Shown in pieces: positions 50,489 to 59,358 of a stretch of 64,000 nucleotides of DNA. The position numbers and the translations under genes are program-made. The notes below the pieces were generated by a model. That model worked only from the letters and a program-made list of their open reading frames with translations, was not told where the DNA came from and searched no databases. Position 1 is the stretch's first letter, and each line of letters opens with the position of its first letter. The stretch is taken from NCBI RefSeq assembly GCF_017310015.1, contig NZ_CP022297.1, forward strand, positions 2,232,001 through 2,296,000, written 5' to 3'. Origin of the DNA: Marinobacterium iners (lineage in GTDB: Bacteria > Pseudomonadota > Gammaproteobacteria > Pseudomonadales > Balneatricaceae).

Positions 50489-50580
50489 AAAATGTGCTGC
50501 GTATTATATAGATGATGACTTTGGGTGCAAGCCCCTCAGAGGGTATTTTTCTTTTTTTTCATACGCCTGCATCAAGTCAT

Positions 50581-53244
50581 TCAACCACCTGGGCCTGTCT
50601 GATGCTGTTGCAGGTGACGCATTAAAGCCGACTCCGGCATTGGCTTGGCAAGCAGATAGCCCTGTATCTGATCACAGCCGGCCTGCTGCAAAAATCTTAG
50701 CTGATGATCTTTATCAACCCCTTCGGCCACCACTTTCATGTTAAGACTTCGCGCCAACGCCAGCATAGCCAGAATGATCTCTTCATCGCCATGGTTTTGC
50801 CCAATACCCACCACGAAGCTGCGATCTATTTTCAGGTAGTCCGCTCGCAGGTTACGAAGATTTCCAAGTGATGAATAGCCGGTACCGAAGTCGTCTACCG
50901 ACAGGCGTATTCCGGCAGCGGCAAAGGAGGCCAGATTGGCTTCAAACCTGTCATTCAAATTGATAATTGCCGTTTCGGTTACTTCCACTGTGATCTTGTG
51001 CGCCGGAATACCATACTGATCCAGTAGGCTTATCATGCAATTGGCGATTTCGTCACGCGCCAACTGTACTGCCGATACATTAACACTAAGGTAAAAACGG
51101 CTGCTGTTGATCAATTCCCAGTCTGCCATACGCGCGATTACCTGCTCCAATTGCCAGCGACCAAGCTCAATGATCATGCCGCTTTCTTCTGCAACCGGAA
51201 TAAATTCCGCCGGTGAAATCCACTCTCCCGTTTCAGTCTTCCAGCGCAGCAGCAACTCAGCCGCAACAGGCTTTAATGTCTGGGCATCGAATACTGGCTG
51301 GTAGTACATGCTGAAAACACGCTCAGGCCGCGTCAGCGCAAGTCTCAGTCCCTGCTCGATATTCACTCTTCGGCTGACTTGAAAGTCCATCTCTGCATTG
51401 AATATTCGATATACGCTACGACCATCATGCTTGGCCGCATAGAGTGCAAGATCAGCCTGCCGCAGCAGGGTTTGGGGGTCACTTTTGCCCCTTGCCGTTA
51501 GAGCCAAACCTATACTGGCCGTCAAACTGAAGCGCTGGCCTGCAAGCTCAAAGGGTTCGGCCAACAGATCGGTTATTCTCTGTGCCAATTGCGACGCCTG
51601 TTCGCGCCCCACATCCTGTACCATCACAATTGCAAATTCGTCCCCCCCCAAGCGCGCAAGGCACCCGCCTGGCGGAATCAGGTTATTAAGCCGGGTTACC
51701 ATGCCAATCAGCAACTCATCCCCTCGGCCATGCCCAAGCGTGTCGTTGACCGCCTTGAAGTTATCCAGATCGATATACAGCAGCGCGAGATAGGAAGGGC
51801 CATCTGGCTGCAGCCATTGACCCAATCGCGACAGCAGCTCACGCCGATTGGGAAGTCCGGTCAGGTGATCATGATTGGCAAGATAAAGCGAGCGCTGTTC
51901 GGCCGCCCTGCGCGCGGTAATATCTTCATGCACCGCTACAAAATGAGTCAGCTCTCCTTTGCCGCTTTTGATCGGCGTGATTGTCTGTTCAACCATGAGC
52001 TGCTTGCCATCACGGGTATGATTGACTACTTCGCCACGCCAAACCTCACCCGCCATAATTGTGTCCCACAAGCGTCTGAAGAACAGTGCCGAGTGCTCAC
52101 CTGAATTGAGAATGGCTGGCGTGCGCCCCAGAGCTTCTTCGGGCGCAAAGCCGGTCAGGCGCGTAAATGCCTGATTGACCCAGCGAATATCGCCACGGCT
52201 ATCTGTAATCAGCACGGCATTGGCCGTGGTACTGATCGCTGCGCCCAGCAAGTGCAGCTCATCTATCAAACGATACTGGCGGTAGCGCATCCAGGCGATC
52301 AGAACTGATGCCATAAGTATCAACACCAACACCACACCCACTATCAACCACATGGTCGCTACCGTTCTATACCAGGGTGCCAACGCCTGATTACGATCGA
52401 TGGTAAGCGTTAACAATAACGGAAGCATGGAGGTAGCACGGTAGGCTGTTACATTGGCGTCAGGCTGTTCAACAGCGTGATACAGCCCCCACTCGCGTTG
52501 GCGCACCAGCTCCAGCAACTCTCCGGGTGCTGCAGCAAAGCCTTTTGCAGCGACCGGCAGCTCCACCAGCGCTCGGCCATCATGACGATAAAGCTGCACC
52601 TGCGCCGGCAGGTTATCAATGATCGGCCGGAACAACTCACGCAACGCATCTGGGTTCAATACTGCAACAAGCCATGTCTGCTGCCCGGCCTCGGCCGAAA
52701 ACAGCATGCATACCGGCAGCTTATACACTCCCTCAGGCCCGGTATCAGAGCCCAGGAAGCGCCCAGGCAGCGGCTCGGAAAAACGCAGCAATGCTGTAAC
52801 AGGGGCACTTTCCGTACAGGCAAGGGACTCAATATGACTGCCATCACGCGCTATTGCGGAGCTCGCCAACACGGTTAAGCGACCCTCTTGTCGCTGCAGC
52901 ACTGCCAGCTCACGCAGCTGGGGCGTCATGGAAACCAGCATCTGCATCCGCTGCTGCAGTTCTAGCGGTTGTTGCATCAACTCCTTACTGTGCTCCAACA
53001 GATCCTCCAGGGAACGCAAGCGCCCCTGTACGTCCTGAACCGTTCGAGTGACACTGCTCTCAAGCGAATGTGCCAGCAGGGTGGCTTCCTTTTCCAGCTC
53101 AGCTACCGCCCGCTGTGTACCCAGGTTGACGACAACCAACTGCATCACCACCAACGTGGTAATCAGCAGCAGCCCCAACAGCAAAACAGACAAGCCCGTC
53201 TTCAGGCTATACCGGGGTTTATCATCTGCTATAGTGCTTGGCAT
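50581..53244 (-). CDS. Membrane receptor with PAS, GGDEF and EAL domains
   Basis: An 887-residue c-di-GMP enzyme. A membrane helix (about 16-40) and another (about 296-318) enclose a periplasmic sensor domain of about 255 residues. A PAS domain (about 330-445), a GGDEF domain with intact GGDEF (533-537) and no RxxD I-site, and an EAL domain with ELL (663-665), VNVSAVQLA, DDFGTGYSS and AEGV follow. Both activities are possible on sequence grounds. The start codon is only 23 bp from the divergent solute-binding gene. Confidence 0.92.
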   Translation of the reverse strand: MPSTIADDKPRYSLKTGLSVLLLGLLLITTLVVMQLVVVNLGTQRAVAELEKEATLLAHSLESSVTRTVQDVQGRLRSLEDLLEHSKELMQQPLELQQRMQMLVSMTPQLRELAVLQRQEGRLTVLASSAIARDGSHIESLACTESAPVTALLRFSEPLPGRFLGSDTGPEGVYKLPVCMLFSAEAGQQTWLVAVLNPDALRELFRPIIDNLPAQVQLYRHDGRALVELPVAAKGFAAAPGELLELVRQREWGLYHAVEQPDANVTAYRATSMLPLLLTLTIDRNQALAPWYRTVATMWLIVGVVLVLILMASVLIAWMRYRQYRLIDELHLLGAAISTTANAVLITDSRGDIRWVNQAFTRLTGFAPEEALGRTPAILNSGEHSALFFRRLWDTIMAGEVWRGEVVNHTRDGKQLMVEQTITPIKSGKGELTHFVAVHEDITARRAAEQRSLYLANHDHLTGLPNRRELLSRLGQWLQPDGPSYLALLYIDLDNFKAVNDTLGHGRGDELLIGMVTRLNNLIPPGGCLARLGGDEFAIVMVQDVGREQASQLAQRITDLLAEPFELAGQRFSLTASIGLALTARGKSDPQTLLRQADLALYAAKHDGRSVYRIFNAEMDFQVSRRVNIEQGLRLALTRPERVFSMYYQPVFDAQTLKPVAAELLLRWKTETGEWISPAEFIPVAEESGMIIELGRWQLEQVIARMADWELINSSRFYLSVNVSAVQLARDEIANCMISLLDQYGIPAHKITVEVTETAIINLNDRFEANLASFAAAGIRLSVDDFGTGYSSLGNLRNLRADYLKIDRSFVVGIGQNHGDEEIILAMLALARSLNMKVVAEGVDKDHQLRFLQQAGCDQIQGYLLAKPMPESALMRHLQQHQTGPGG

Positions 53245-53267
53245 CGCTTACTCTCTGGAGACGTTAA

Positions 53268-54104
53268 ATGCAGGTCAAGGCACCGTTACCCCTTTCTTGG
53301 GTTGCCCTCACGACGCTATTGTGCACCAGCCTTGGCCTGAATGCACAAACGAACTCTCCTGATCGACTCAACCGGATCATGCAATCACAGACGTTGCGAG
53401 TGTGTATCTGGCCCGACTACTTTTCCATCAGTGCACGCCACCCCAAGACGGGTCGTCTTGAGGGGATTGATATCGAGCTGGCGCATGAATTTGCACGCGA
53501 CCTTGATGTGGAACTTGAGTTTGTCGAAACACATTTCGGCCGTTTCATGGATGACCTGGAAGCAGACGCCTGTGACATCGGAATGTTTTCGATAGCAATC
53601 ACGGACGCACGCGCCCAGCGCATCGATTACAGTGAACCCTACCTGGCCAGCCAGATGTATGCGGTCAGCACACGCACGCATCCTGGCATACAACAGTGGA
53701 GTGATATTGACCAGCCCGGCGCCATTGTCTGTGTACAGGAAGGAACCTATATGGAGTCTCAAATGCGCAGCAGCCTGCAACATGCCGACATGATGGTAGT
53801 TAAAGACCCTCGAGAACGTGAGCAGGCTGTCATGTCAGGAATGGCGGATGTATTCATCACCGATTACCCTTACTCACGCAAGGTGCTTCGTTTCTATGAC
53901 TGGGCTCGCCTGATTGAGCCTCCGGCATCAATGACTGAGCGCCCCTTCCGGTACGCATATGCCGTAGCCAAAGGGCAGCCCCAGTGGCTGGCACGGGTGA
54001 ATCGCTTTGTCAGTGACATCAAACAAGACGGCCGCCTTAGAAAAGCAGCCGAGGCCAATGATCTTGGGCCCATTGTGTTAGAGGAGGTCGCGCCGCCTCA
54101 CTGA
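53268..54104 (+). CDS. Periplasmic solute-binding protein, family 3
   Basis: A 278-residue protein with a signal peptide (about 1-26, ending LNAQ). The type 3 binding fold shows TLRVCIWPDYFSIS, LEGIDIELAHEFARDLDVE, DIGMFSIAITDARAQRIDYS and a C-terminal DGRLRKAAEANDLG. The family binds amino acids and similar solutes, but no permease or ATPase gene is nearby, so it may serve a receptor. ATG 53268 follows GGAGACG. It is divergent from the PAS-GGDEF-EAL receptor and overlaps the convergent NarL gene by 7 bases. Confidence 0.88.
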   Translation: MQVKAPLPLSWVALTTLLCTSLGLNAQTNSPDRLNRIMQSQTLRVCIWPDYFSISARHPKTGRLEGIDIELAHEFARDLDVELEFVETHFGRFMDDLEADACDIGMFSIAITDARAQRIDYSEPYLASQMYAVSTRTHPGIQQWSDIDQPGAIVCVQEGTYMESQMRSSLQHADMMVVKDPREREQAVMSGMADVFITDYPYSRKVLRFYDWARLIEPPASMTERPFRYAYAVAKGQPQWLARVNRFVSDIKQDGRLRKAAEANDLGPIVLEEVAPPH

Positions 54105-54748
54105 ACCAGATTGTGTTCCAGCGCATACCGCACCAGGCCTGCAGCTGTATGAATATTGAGCTTTGACTTGATGTTCTGACGGTGGGTTTCCACCGTCCGC
54201 ACCGAAATTGACAGGGCACGGGCAATCTCCTTGTTGTTGTGCCCTTCCGCCAGTTGTCGCAACACCATGCGTTCCCGCGGTGTTAATTCCCCGGGCTCCT
54301 CTGCCGAATTCGCCGCCTCCGGGTCCGTGAAGTGACTGAACAAGGTCTGCGATGCACTGGCACTGAAGTAAGTACCGCCTTGGCAAACAGTTTCAATCGC
54401 CTTCACCATCTCGGCCGCAGAAACATCCTTCAGTATGTAGCCTCGGGCACCAGACTGAATCAGCTGTACCATATATTCCCGGTTGTCATGCATGCTCAGA
54501 ATCAGCACTCGAGTTTCGGGTGAACGTGTACGCAGCTCACGCGTTGCCTCCAGTCCATTCATGATCGGCATGGACACATCCATCAACACCACGTCCGGCT
54601 TGAGAGACTGAACCAGCTCGATGGCTTCAAGACCATTGCCGGCCTGCCCAACCACTTCGATGCCGCCCTCATTTTCCAGCCGGGCCTGAATGCCATCAAT
54701 GACCAGCGGATGATCATCCACCAGCAGCACCCTGATCGAGTCTGTCAT
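54098..54748 (-). CDS. NarL/FixJ-family response regulator
   Basis: A 216-residue regulator. The receiver domain (about 1-120) has acidic residues D11/D12 and the phosphorylation site D57 in VVLMDVSMP. The LuxR-type helix-turn-helix (about 150-210) shows LTPRERMVLRQLAEGHNNKE and SVRTVETHRQNIKSKL. Its ATG overlaps the stop of the upstream kinase by 4 bases, so they form a cognate pair. It is a candidate regulator of the neighbouring TRAP operon. Confidence 0.93.
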   Translation of the reverse strand: MTDSIRVLLVDDHPLVIDGIQARLENEGGIEVVGQAGNGLEAIELVQSLKPDVVLMDVSMPIMNGLEATRELRTRSPETRVLILSMHDNREYMVQLIQSGARGYILKDVSAAEMVKAIETVCQGGTYFSASASQTLFSHFTDPEAANSAEEPGELTPRERMVLRQLAEGHNNKEIARALSISVRTVETHRQNIKSKLNIHTAAGLVRYALEHNLVQ

Positions 54749-56115
54749 CGCTCACCTCCTGTCTGCTGCAGGGACAAGCCCGCCAACAGTGTTGCCCCCT
54801 GCCCCTGCCGTGAAGCCAGCCTGAACTCGCCCCCCAGCAACTCGACCCGTTCGCGCATGTTGCGCAAGCCGATACCTTCGAATCGCTCCAGTACCTCAGG
54901 GTCAAACCCACAGCCATTATCCTGCATTTTCAGCCACAGCTGACCACCCTGCTGCCACAGACGTAAGCGTAGCAGCCCCGCACCTGAGTGTCGCTCCACA
55001 TTGGTCAGCCCCTCTTGGACCAGGCGATAGACCGTAATTTCCACGTCCTCTGGCAGCCTTCCACCGGGCAAGCGGATATCCAGATCCAGTCGGATGCCGG
55101 TTCGCTCCGTAAAGCGATCAAGCAAGCCTTCCAGCGCCGCCTCCAGGCCCAGGTCATCCAGCAGAGTCGGTCTCAGGTCGTGAGAAATCCGACGCACTTC
55201 CTGAATCGCTTCATTCAGCACCTGATAACCCTTGTCCAGGTCAGTCAGTCCTTCCTGATTTCCCTGTTTCAGCTTGCGCTGCGCCAGCTCAATCCGGTAC
55301 AGCACAGATACCATCAACTGGTTGATGCCATCATGCAATTCCCGCGAGAAGCGACGTCGGTCTGCCACGTTGGCCAGAATGGAACGATGCGCCAACAGCC
55401 TCAGACGACTGTCAGCCAAACGGTTCTCATGCAGGTTGATTGCAACTCCCAACAGGACCACCAACACCACAGCCACCGACATGATGACGAGCACGGTAAA
55501 AAAGGTGTTGCGAATATTACGGTTGACCTCGGCACGGATTTTGGCAACTTCTCGGCTGATATCATCCAGATAAAGACCGGTTCCCAGCATCCAGTTCCAC
55601 TTGGGCAACATCACCGCATAGCTGATTTTCTCTTCACGTGCCTGCTTGGATGGCTTTTGCCACAGGTAGCGATGAAAGCCGCCGCCCTGTCGAGCGCGCT
55701 CCAGCAAATTGCGAATCACGTAATTGCCACGGGCGTCCTGCATGTCATACAGGTCCTGCCCGACCAGCTCCGGCTGTGTCGGGTGAACCAGGTTGACGCC
55801 TTCAAGCGTGTAAACGAAGAAATACCCGTCCTGATCATCACCGAAAGTCATATCAGTCAGGATCTGCTTGACTGCACTTTTGGCCTGGGCATCATCGGGG
55901 CCTGCCGTATCAACGATATGGGCGATGGATGTCAGCGCCAGGCTGACATAGTTTTCCAGTTCTCGTTGCTTGGAGCCCAGCAAATGCTGCTCAAACAGCC
56001 GGATCTCTTCCTCTGACAGCTGACGCGCCTGATTCATGCCAAGCCAGGCAACAGCCGAGGTCACCAGCATCATCGGAAGAATGGAAAGAAGGAGGATCTT
56101 GATCTTCAGCGGCAT
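54745..56115 (-). CDS. Cache-domain histidine kinase (NarX/DegS-type HisKA_3)
   Basis: A 456-residue membrane kinase. Helices at about 8-26 and 203-226 enclose a single Cache domain with GDDQDGYFFVYTLEG, HPTQPELVGQDLYDMQDARG and PKWNWMLGTGLYLDD, a layout that binds small organic acids in many family members. The HisKA_3 box contains H261 (RELHDGINQLMVSV), and the ATPase region has VQEGLTNVERHSGA, DNGCGF and GIGLRNMRERV. It overlaps its response regulator and follows the TRAP operon beyond a terminator. Confidence 0.92.
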   Translation of the reverse strand: MPLKIKILLLSILPMMLVTSAVAWLGMNQARQLSEEEIRLFEQHLLGSKQRELENYVSLALTSIAHIVDTAGPDDAQAKSAVKQILTDMTFGDDQDGYFFVYTLEGVNLVHPTQPELVGQDLYDMQDARGNYVIRNLLERARQGGGFHRYLWQKPSKQAREEKISYAVMLPKWNWMLGTGLYLDDISREVAKIRAEVNRNIRNTFFTVLVIMSVAVVLVVLLGVAINLHENRLADSRLRLLAHRSILANVADRRRFSRELHDGINQLMVSVLYRIELAQRKLKQGNQEGLTDLDKGYQVLNEAIQEVRRISHDLRPTLLDDLGLEAALEGLLDRFTERTGIRLDLDIRLPGGRLPEDVEITVYRLVQEGLTNVERHSGAGLLRLRLWQQGGQLWLKMQDNGCGFDPEVLERFEGIGLRNMRERVELLGGEFRLASRQGQGATLLAGLSLQQTGGER

Positions 56116-56138
56116 TGAACTGCACCCGCACGGCCAGA

Positions 56139-56178
56139 AAAATAAAACGCCTGAACGGCATAGGGCCGAACAGGCGTT
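56139..56178 (-). terminator. Terminator after the TRAP operon
   Basis: AACGCCTG (56146-56153) pairs with CAGGCGTT (56171-56178), extended by CGGC/GCCG inside. On the minus strand the stem is followed by TTATTTTTC. It separates dctM from the kinase gene 24 bp further on. Confidence 0.85.
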
Positions 56179-56186
56179 CGTTAAGT

Positions 56187-57476
56187 CTAAACCAGACCGT
56201 AGAACCCTGGGAACAGGAGAATCGAAATCACGATTGCCACCTGCATGATGATAAAGGGCACGACCCCCTTGTAGATGTCCAGGGTACGCACATTGGGCGG
56301 CGCAACCCCCTTGAGGTAAAACAGACTGAAGCCGAAAGGTGGAGTCAGGAAGCTGGTCTGCAGATTCATTGCGATCAAGATCGCAAACCACACCGGCGCT
56401 ATGCCCAGAAGTTCTGCTGCCGGCAGCAGAATCGGCACGATGATGAAACTGATTTCAACAAAATCGATAAAGAAGCCAAGAATCAGGATTGCCAACATCG
56501 ACAGCAGCAGGAAGCCCATGGCCCCACCCGGCAGATTGGACAGGTAATGCTCTACAATCTCTTCACCACCGGTATAGCTGAACGCCATGGAGAACGCCGT
56601 GGCCCCCAACAGGATGGCAAAAACCATCGCCGTAACTTTCACAGTCTCGATGGCAGAGTTGTATACCATCTTCCAGCTGAACTGGCGGTAGATCAGCGCC
56701 AGCAGCAGAGCACCTACGCCACCCAGCGCCGAGGATTCGGTCGGTGTTGCAATACCGGCAAAGATCGAGCCCAGCACCACCAGAATCAGTGCCAGCGGAG
56801 GAATAATCGCTTTCAATGCCTTGAAGACTTGCTCCCGACGTGTGCCATCGTCCAGATCCATCGGCAAGGCCGGAGCCGCTGAAGGTTTCAGGTAGGTATA
56901 CACCAGGATGTACAGAACATAGGCACCGATCAGAATGAATCCAGGCATGATGGCCGCCTGAAACAGATCACCGACCGGAATCCCCATCACGTCACCCAGA
57001 ATAATCAGGATGATGGATGGCGGAATGATCTGCCCCAGCGTACCGGAGGCACAGATCGTGCCGCAGGCCAGCTTTTTGTCATAGTTGTACTTGAGCATGA
57101 CCGGCAACGAGATCAGACCCATGGCGACTACGGACGCACCCACCACACCGGTCGAAGCAGCCAGCAGAGCACCTACCAGTACGGTGGAAATTGCCAGACC
57201 GCCTCGTACGCCACCAAACAGTTTGCCCATGGATTCCAGCAACTGCTCGGCCAGACGGGTTTTCTGCAGCACGATTCCCATGAACACGAACAAGGGCACC
57301 GCCATGAGCACCGTGTTTTCCATGATGCTCTGGATACGGAACGGCATGAAGGCAAACATGTCCGGTCCCTCGGCATAGACACCGAACCAGAGCGCCACAC
57401 CGCCAAAAATGAAGGCCACCGGGAAGCCGATCAACAGCATGCCCAGGGCAACGAAAAACATTGTAATACCGATCAT
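56187..57476 (-). CDS. dctM: TRAP transporter large permease (DctM)
   Basis: A 429-residue inner-membrane protein with about 12 hydrophobic segments. DctM-type stretches include MAVPLFVFMGIVLQKTRLAEQ, here in part, GVRGGLAISTVLVGALLAASTGVVGAS in part, and CGTICASGTLGQIIPPSI. It forms the transport channel of a sodium-driven tripartite carrier with DctQ and DctP. It is the last gene of dctPQM and precedes a terminator. Confidence 0.93.
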   Translation of the reverse strand: MIGITMFFVALGMLLIGFPVAFIFGGVALWFGVYAEGPDMFAFMPFRIQSIMENTVLMAVPLFVFMGIVLQKTRLAEQLLESMGKLFGGVRGGLAISTVLVGALLAASTGVVGASVVAMGLISLPVMLKYNYDKKLACGTICASGTLGQIIPPSIILIILGDVMGIPVGDLFQAAIMPGFILIGAYVLYILVYTYLKPSAAPALPMDLDDGTRREQVFKALKAIIPPLALILVVLGSIFAGIATPTESSALGGVGALLLALIYRQFSWKMVYNSAIETVKVTAMVFAILLGATAFSMAFSYTGGEEIVEHYLSNLPGGAMGFLLLSMLAILILGFFIDFVEISFIIVPILLPAAELLGIAPVWFAILIAMNLQTSFLTPPFGFSLFYLKGVAPPNVRTLDIYKGVVPFIIMQVAIVISILLFPGFYGLV

Positions 57477-57493
57477 CGGGAATACCTTGTGCG

Positions 57494-58030
57494 TTAGTGC
57501 TGCATCGGGGTGTAGCCATCATCCCTGTGATGGCCCGCGAGCGTATTAACAGAATGAAGCATCATCCCGACACCACTGATGAAGGTGCAGAAAAAGGCAA
57601 AGGGAATAACTGCCTTAATCACCCAACGATACGGCAGACCACCGGGGTCGCCCGAGCCTTCACCCAGCTCAAAGGACTCGCGGGCGAAATCCACGCCATA
57701 CCAGGCCACCAGCAGACAGAAGGGGAACAACAGCGTCAGGACACCGAAAAGGTCAATCCAGGCTTTCTTTTTCAGGCTCAACCCTTCATAGATCAGATCA
57801 ACGCGCACATGGCCACCGACCCTCAGGGTAAACGGCACCCCAAGCATGAACATGGCAGCAAACAGATGCCACTCCAGCTCCTGCATGCCGATGGACACAT
57901 CATTAAACAGGTAACGCGTGATCACGTCGTAGAAAACGTTGAACAGCATGATCACAAAAAGAACGGCAGAGATCTTGCCCAGCCAATCGGAAAAGGCGTT
58001 GATCGTCTGCTCAAGGCGTAACAGAAACAT
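57494..58030 (-). CDS. dctQ: TRAP transporter small permease (DctQ)
   Basis: A 178-residue membrane protein with four hydrophobic segments. The DctQ pattern is seen in ITRYLFNDVSIGMQELEWHLFA, here in part, and FTLRVGGHVRVDLIYEGL. It lies between the binding protein and DctM with a 17-bp gap to dctM. Confidence 0.92.
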   Translation of the reverse strand: MFLLRLEQTINAFSDWLGKISAVLFVIMLFNVFYDVITRYLFNDVSIGMQELEWHLFAAMFMLGVPFTLRVGGHVRVDLIYEGLSLKKKAWIDLFGVLTLLFPFCLLVAWYGVDFARESFELGEGSGDPGGLPYRWVIKAVIPFAFFCTFISGVGMMLHSVNTLAGHHRDDGYTPMQH

Positions 58031-58117
58031 TCAGAATCCCTCGCAGCCCAAGGCTGTCAGATACATCTTCCGGATGCGGATCGAGGCTCCGCAACCGGAG
58101 CCTCGAAGAGAACAGGC

Positions 58118-59191
58118 TTACTCGAAGCTGTTCAGGTAGGCACGGTCTGCAATGTCAGTCCACTGACGTACCACACCCATGTACTCGGCCTGGGAGTCCA
58201 GAATCTCCTTGGCCAGCTCATCGTTGGCGGCATGCTCAGCCAGCAATTCATCGTTGGCCTTACTCAGCGCCTGGATGACTTCCGGCGGGAACTGCTTGAC
58301 CTGAACATTCGGGAACTCCGCCTTCATGGTGGCCCAGTTCATACCGGACTCATGGTGCGACTGAATAGTCATGTCATAGGCCGCAACACGCATGGCAGTG
58401 GTCAGGATTTCCTGAAGGTCTGCAGGCAGCTTGTCAAAGGTACGCTTGTTGACCAGGAACTGCAGTTCGGTTGCAGGCTCATGCCAGCCGGTGTAGTAGT
58501 AGGGTGCAATCTTGTGGAAGCCCATGCGCAGGTCCATGGAAGGCCCCACCCATTCCAGTGCATCGATGGTGCGACGTTCCAAAGAGGTATACAGCTCACC
58601 CGGCGGAATGTTGGTCGGGTTGGCACCCAGCTTGGCCAGCACTTCACCCGCGAATCCCGGAATGCGCATTTTCAGGCCTTCCAGGTCTTCTACAGTATTG
58701 ATCTCTTTCTGGAACCAGCCACCCATCTGCACACCGGTGTTGCCGCCCGGGAAAGACATCAGATTGAACGGCTCGTAGACCTTCTGCATCAGCTCCATGC
58801 CACCACCGTAGTAGAACCAGCCATACTGTTCGGTCGCGGTCATGCCAAACGGCATGGTGGTGAAGTACAGCGTGTTGGGCACCTTGCCTTTCCAGTAGTA
58901 GGACGCTGAGTGCCCCATGTCATACTGGCCGGCACGTACCATGTCGAAAACGCCAAAGGCTGACTTGTGCTTGTTGGCAGTATCGATACTGATTTCCAGA
59001 CGCCCATTGGACATCTTGTTGGCCAGGTCTGCCATGCGGCGAGCCGGCTCGCTGAAAACGCCAAAATTCGTGGGCCAGGTTTCAGCCAGTTTCAGTTTGT
59101 GGACTTTCTCGGCCGCCTGAACGGGGCTAACCATGACAGCGGCGCAGGCAGCAGCGGCCATCAGTTTGCGGGCAAAGGTAAATTTAAGCAT
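58118..59191 (-). CDS. dctP: TRAP transporter solute-binding protein (DctP)
   Basis: A 357-residue periplasmic protein with a signal peptide (about 1-27, ending VQAA). DctP features are LKLAETWPTNFG, LKMRIPGFAGEVLAKLGANP and the ligand region SLERRTIDALEWVGPSMD. The last stretch and PYYYTGWHEPATELQFLVNK resemble 2-oxo-acid (TakP-like) binding proteins, so a small carboxylate is the best guess. It is the first gene of the TRAP operon, behind a complex inverted-repeat region. Confidence 0.92.
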   Translation of the reverse strand: MLKFTFARKLMAAAACAAVMVSPVQAAEKVHKLKLAETWPTNFGVFSEPARRMADLANKMSNGRLEISIDTANKHKSAFGVFDMVRAGQYDMGHSASYYWKGKVPNTLYFTTMPFGMTATEQYGWFYYGGGMELMQKVYEPFNLMSFPGGNTGVQMGGWFQKEINTVEDLEGLKMRIPGFAGEVLAKLGANPTNIPPGELYTSLERRTIDALEWVGPSMDLRMGFHKIAPYYYTGWHEPATELQFLVNKRTFDKLPADLQEILTTAMRVAAYDMTIQSHHESGMNWATMKAEFPNVQVKQFPPEVIQALSKANDELLAEHAANDELAKEILDSQAEYMGVVRQWTDIADRAYLNSFE

Positions 59192-59225
59192 TGTTGTTAT
59201 CTATCCTCTGTTGTCGAGTCTGACA

Positions 59226-59243
59226 ATGACTCAGACGAGTCAT
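59226..59243 (-). promoter_or_regulatory. Palindrome upstream of dctP
   Basis: ATGACTC (59226-59232) and GAGTCAT (59237-59243) are perfect inverted copies 4 bp apart, 35-52 bp before the dctP start. It is a candidate operator for the NarL-type regulator encoded in the same island. Confidence 0.45.
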
Positions 59244-59278
59244 CAGCCATGACATTATCGACAGCAAAGGCACAGGCC

Positions 59279-59329
59279 GGTATCGGAAATACCACCCAGA
59301 GACGGGAGTGGTTCTACGCAGCCGATACC
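59279..59329. repeat. Nested inverted repeat between kinase gene and dctP
   Basis: GGTATCGG (59279-59286) and CCGATACC (59322-59329) enclose a second dyad, ACCAC (59291-59295) and GTGGT (59308-59312), extended by CC/GG pairs. A short TACGT/ACGTA stem lies at 59350-59365 over the kinase stop. No T-run follows. It can fold as a branched RNA or DNA structure. Confidence 0.6.
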
Positions 59330-59358
59330 GCATACTACGCAATATGCGATACGTGTTT

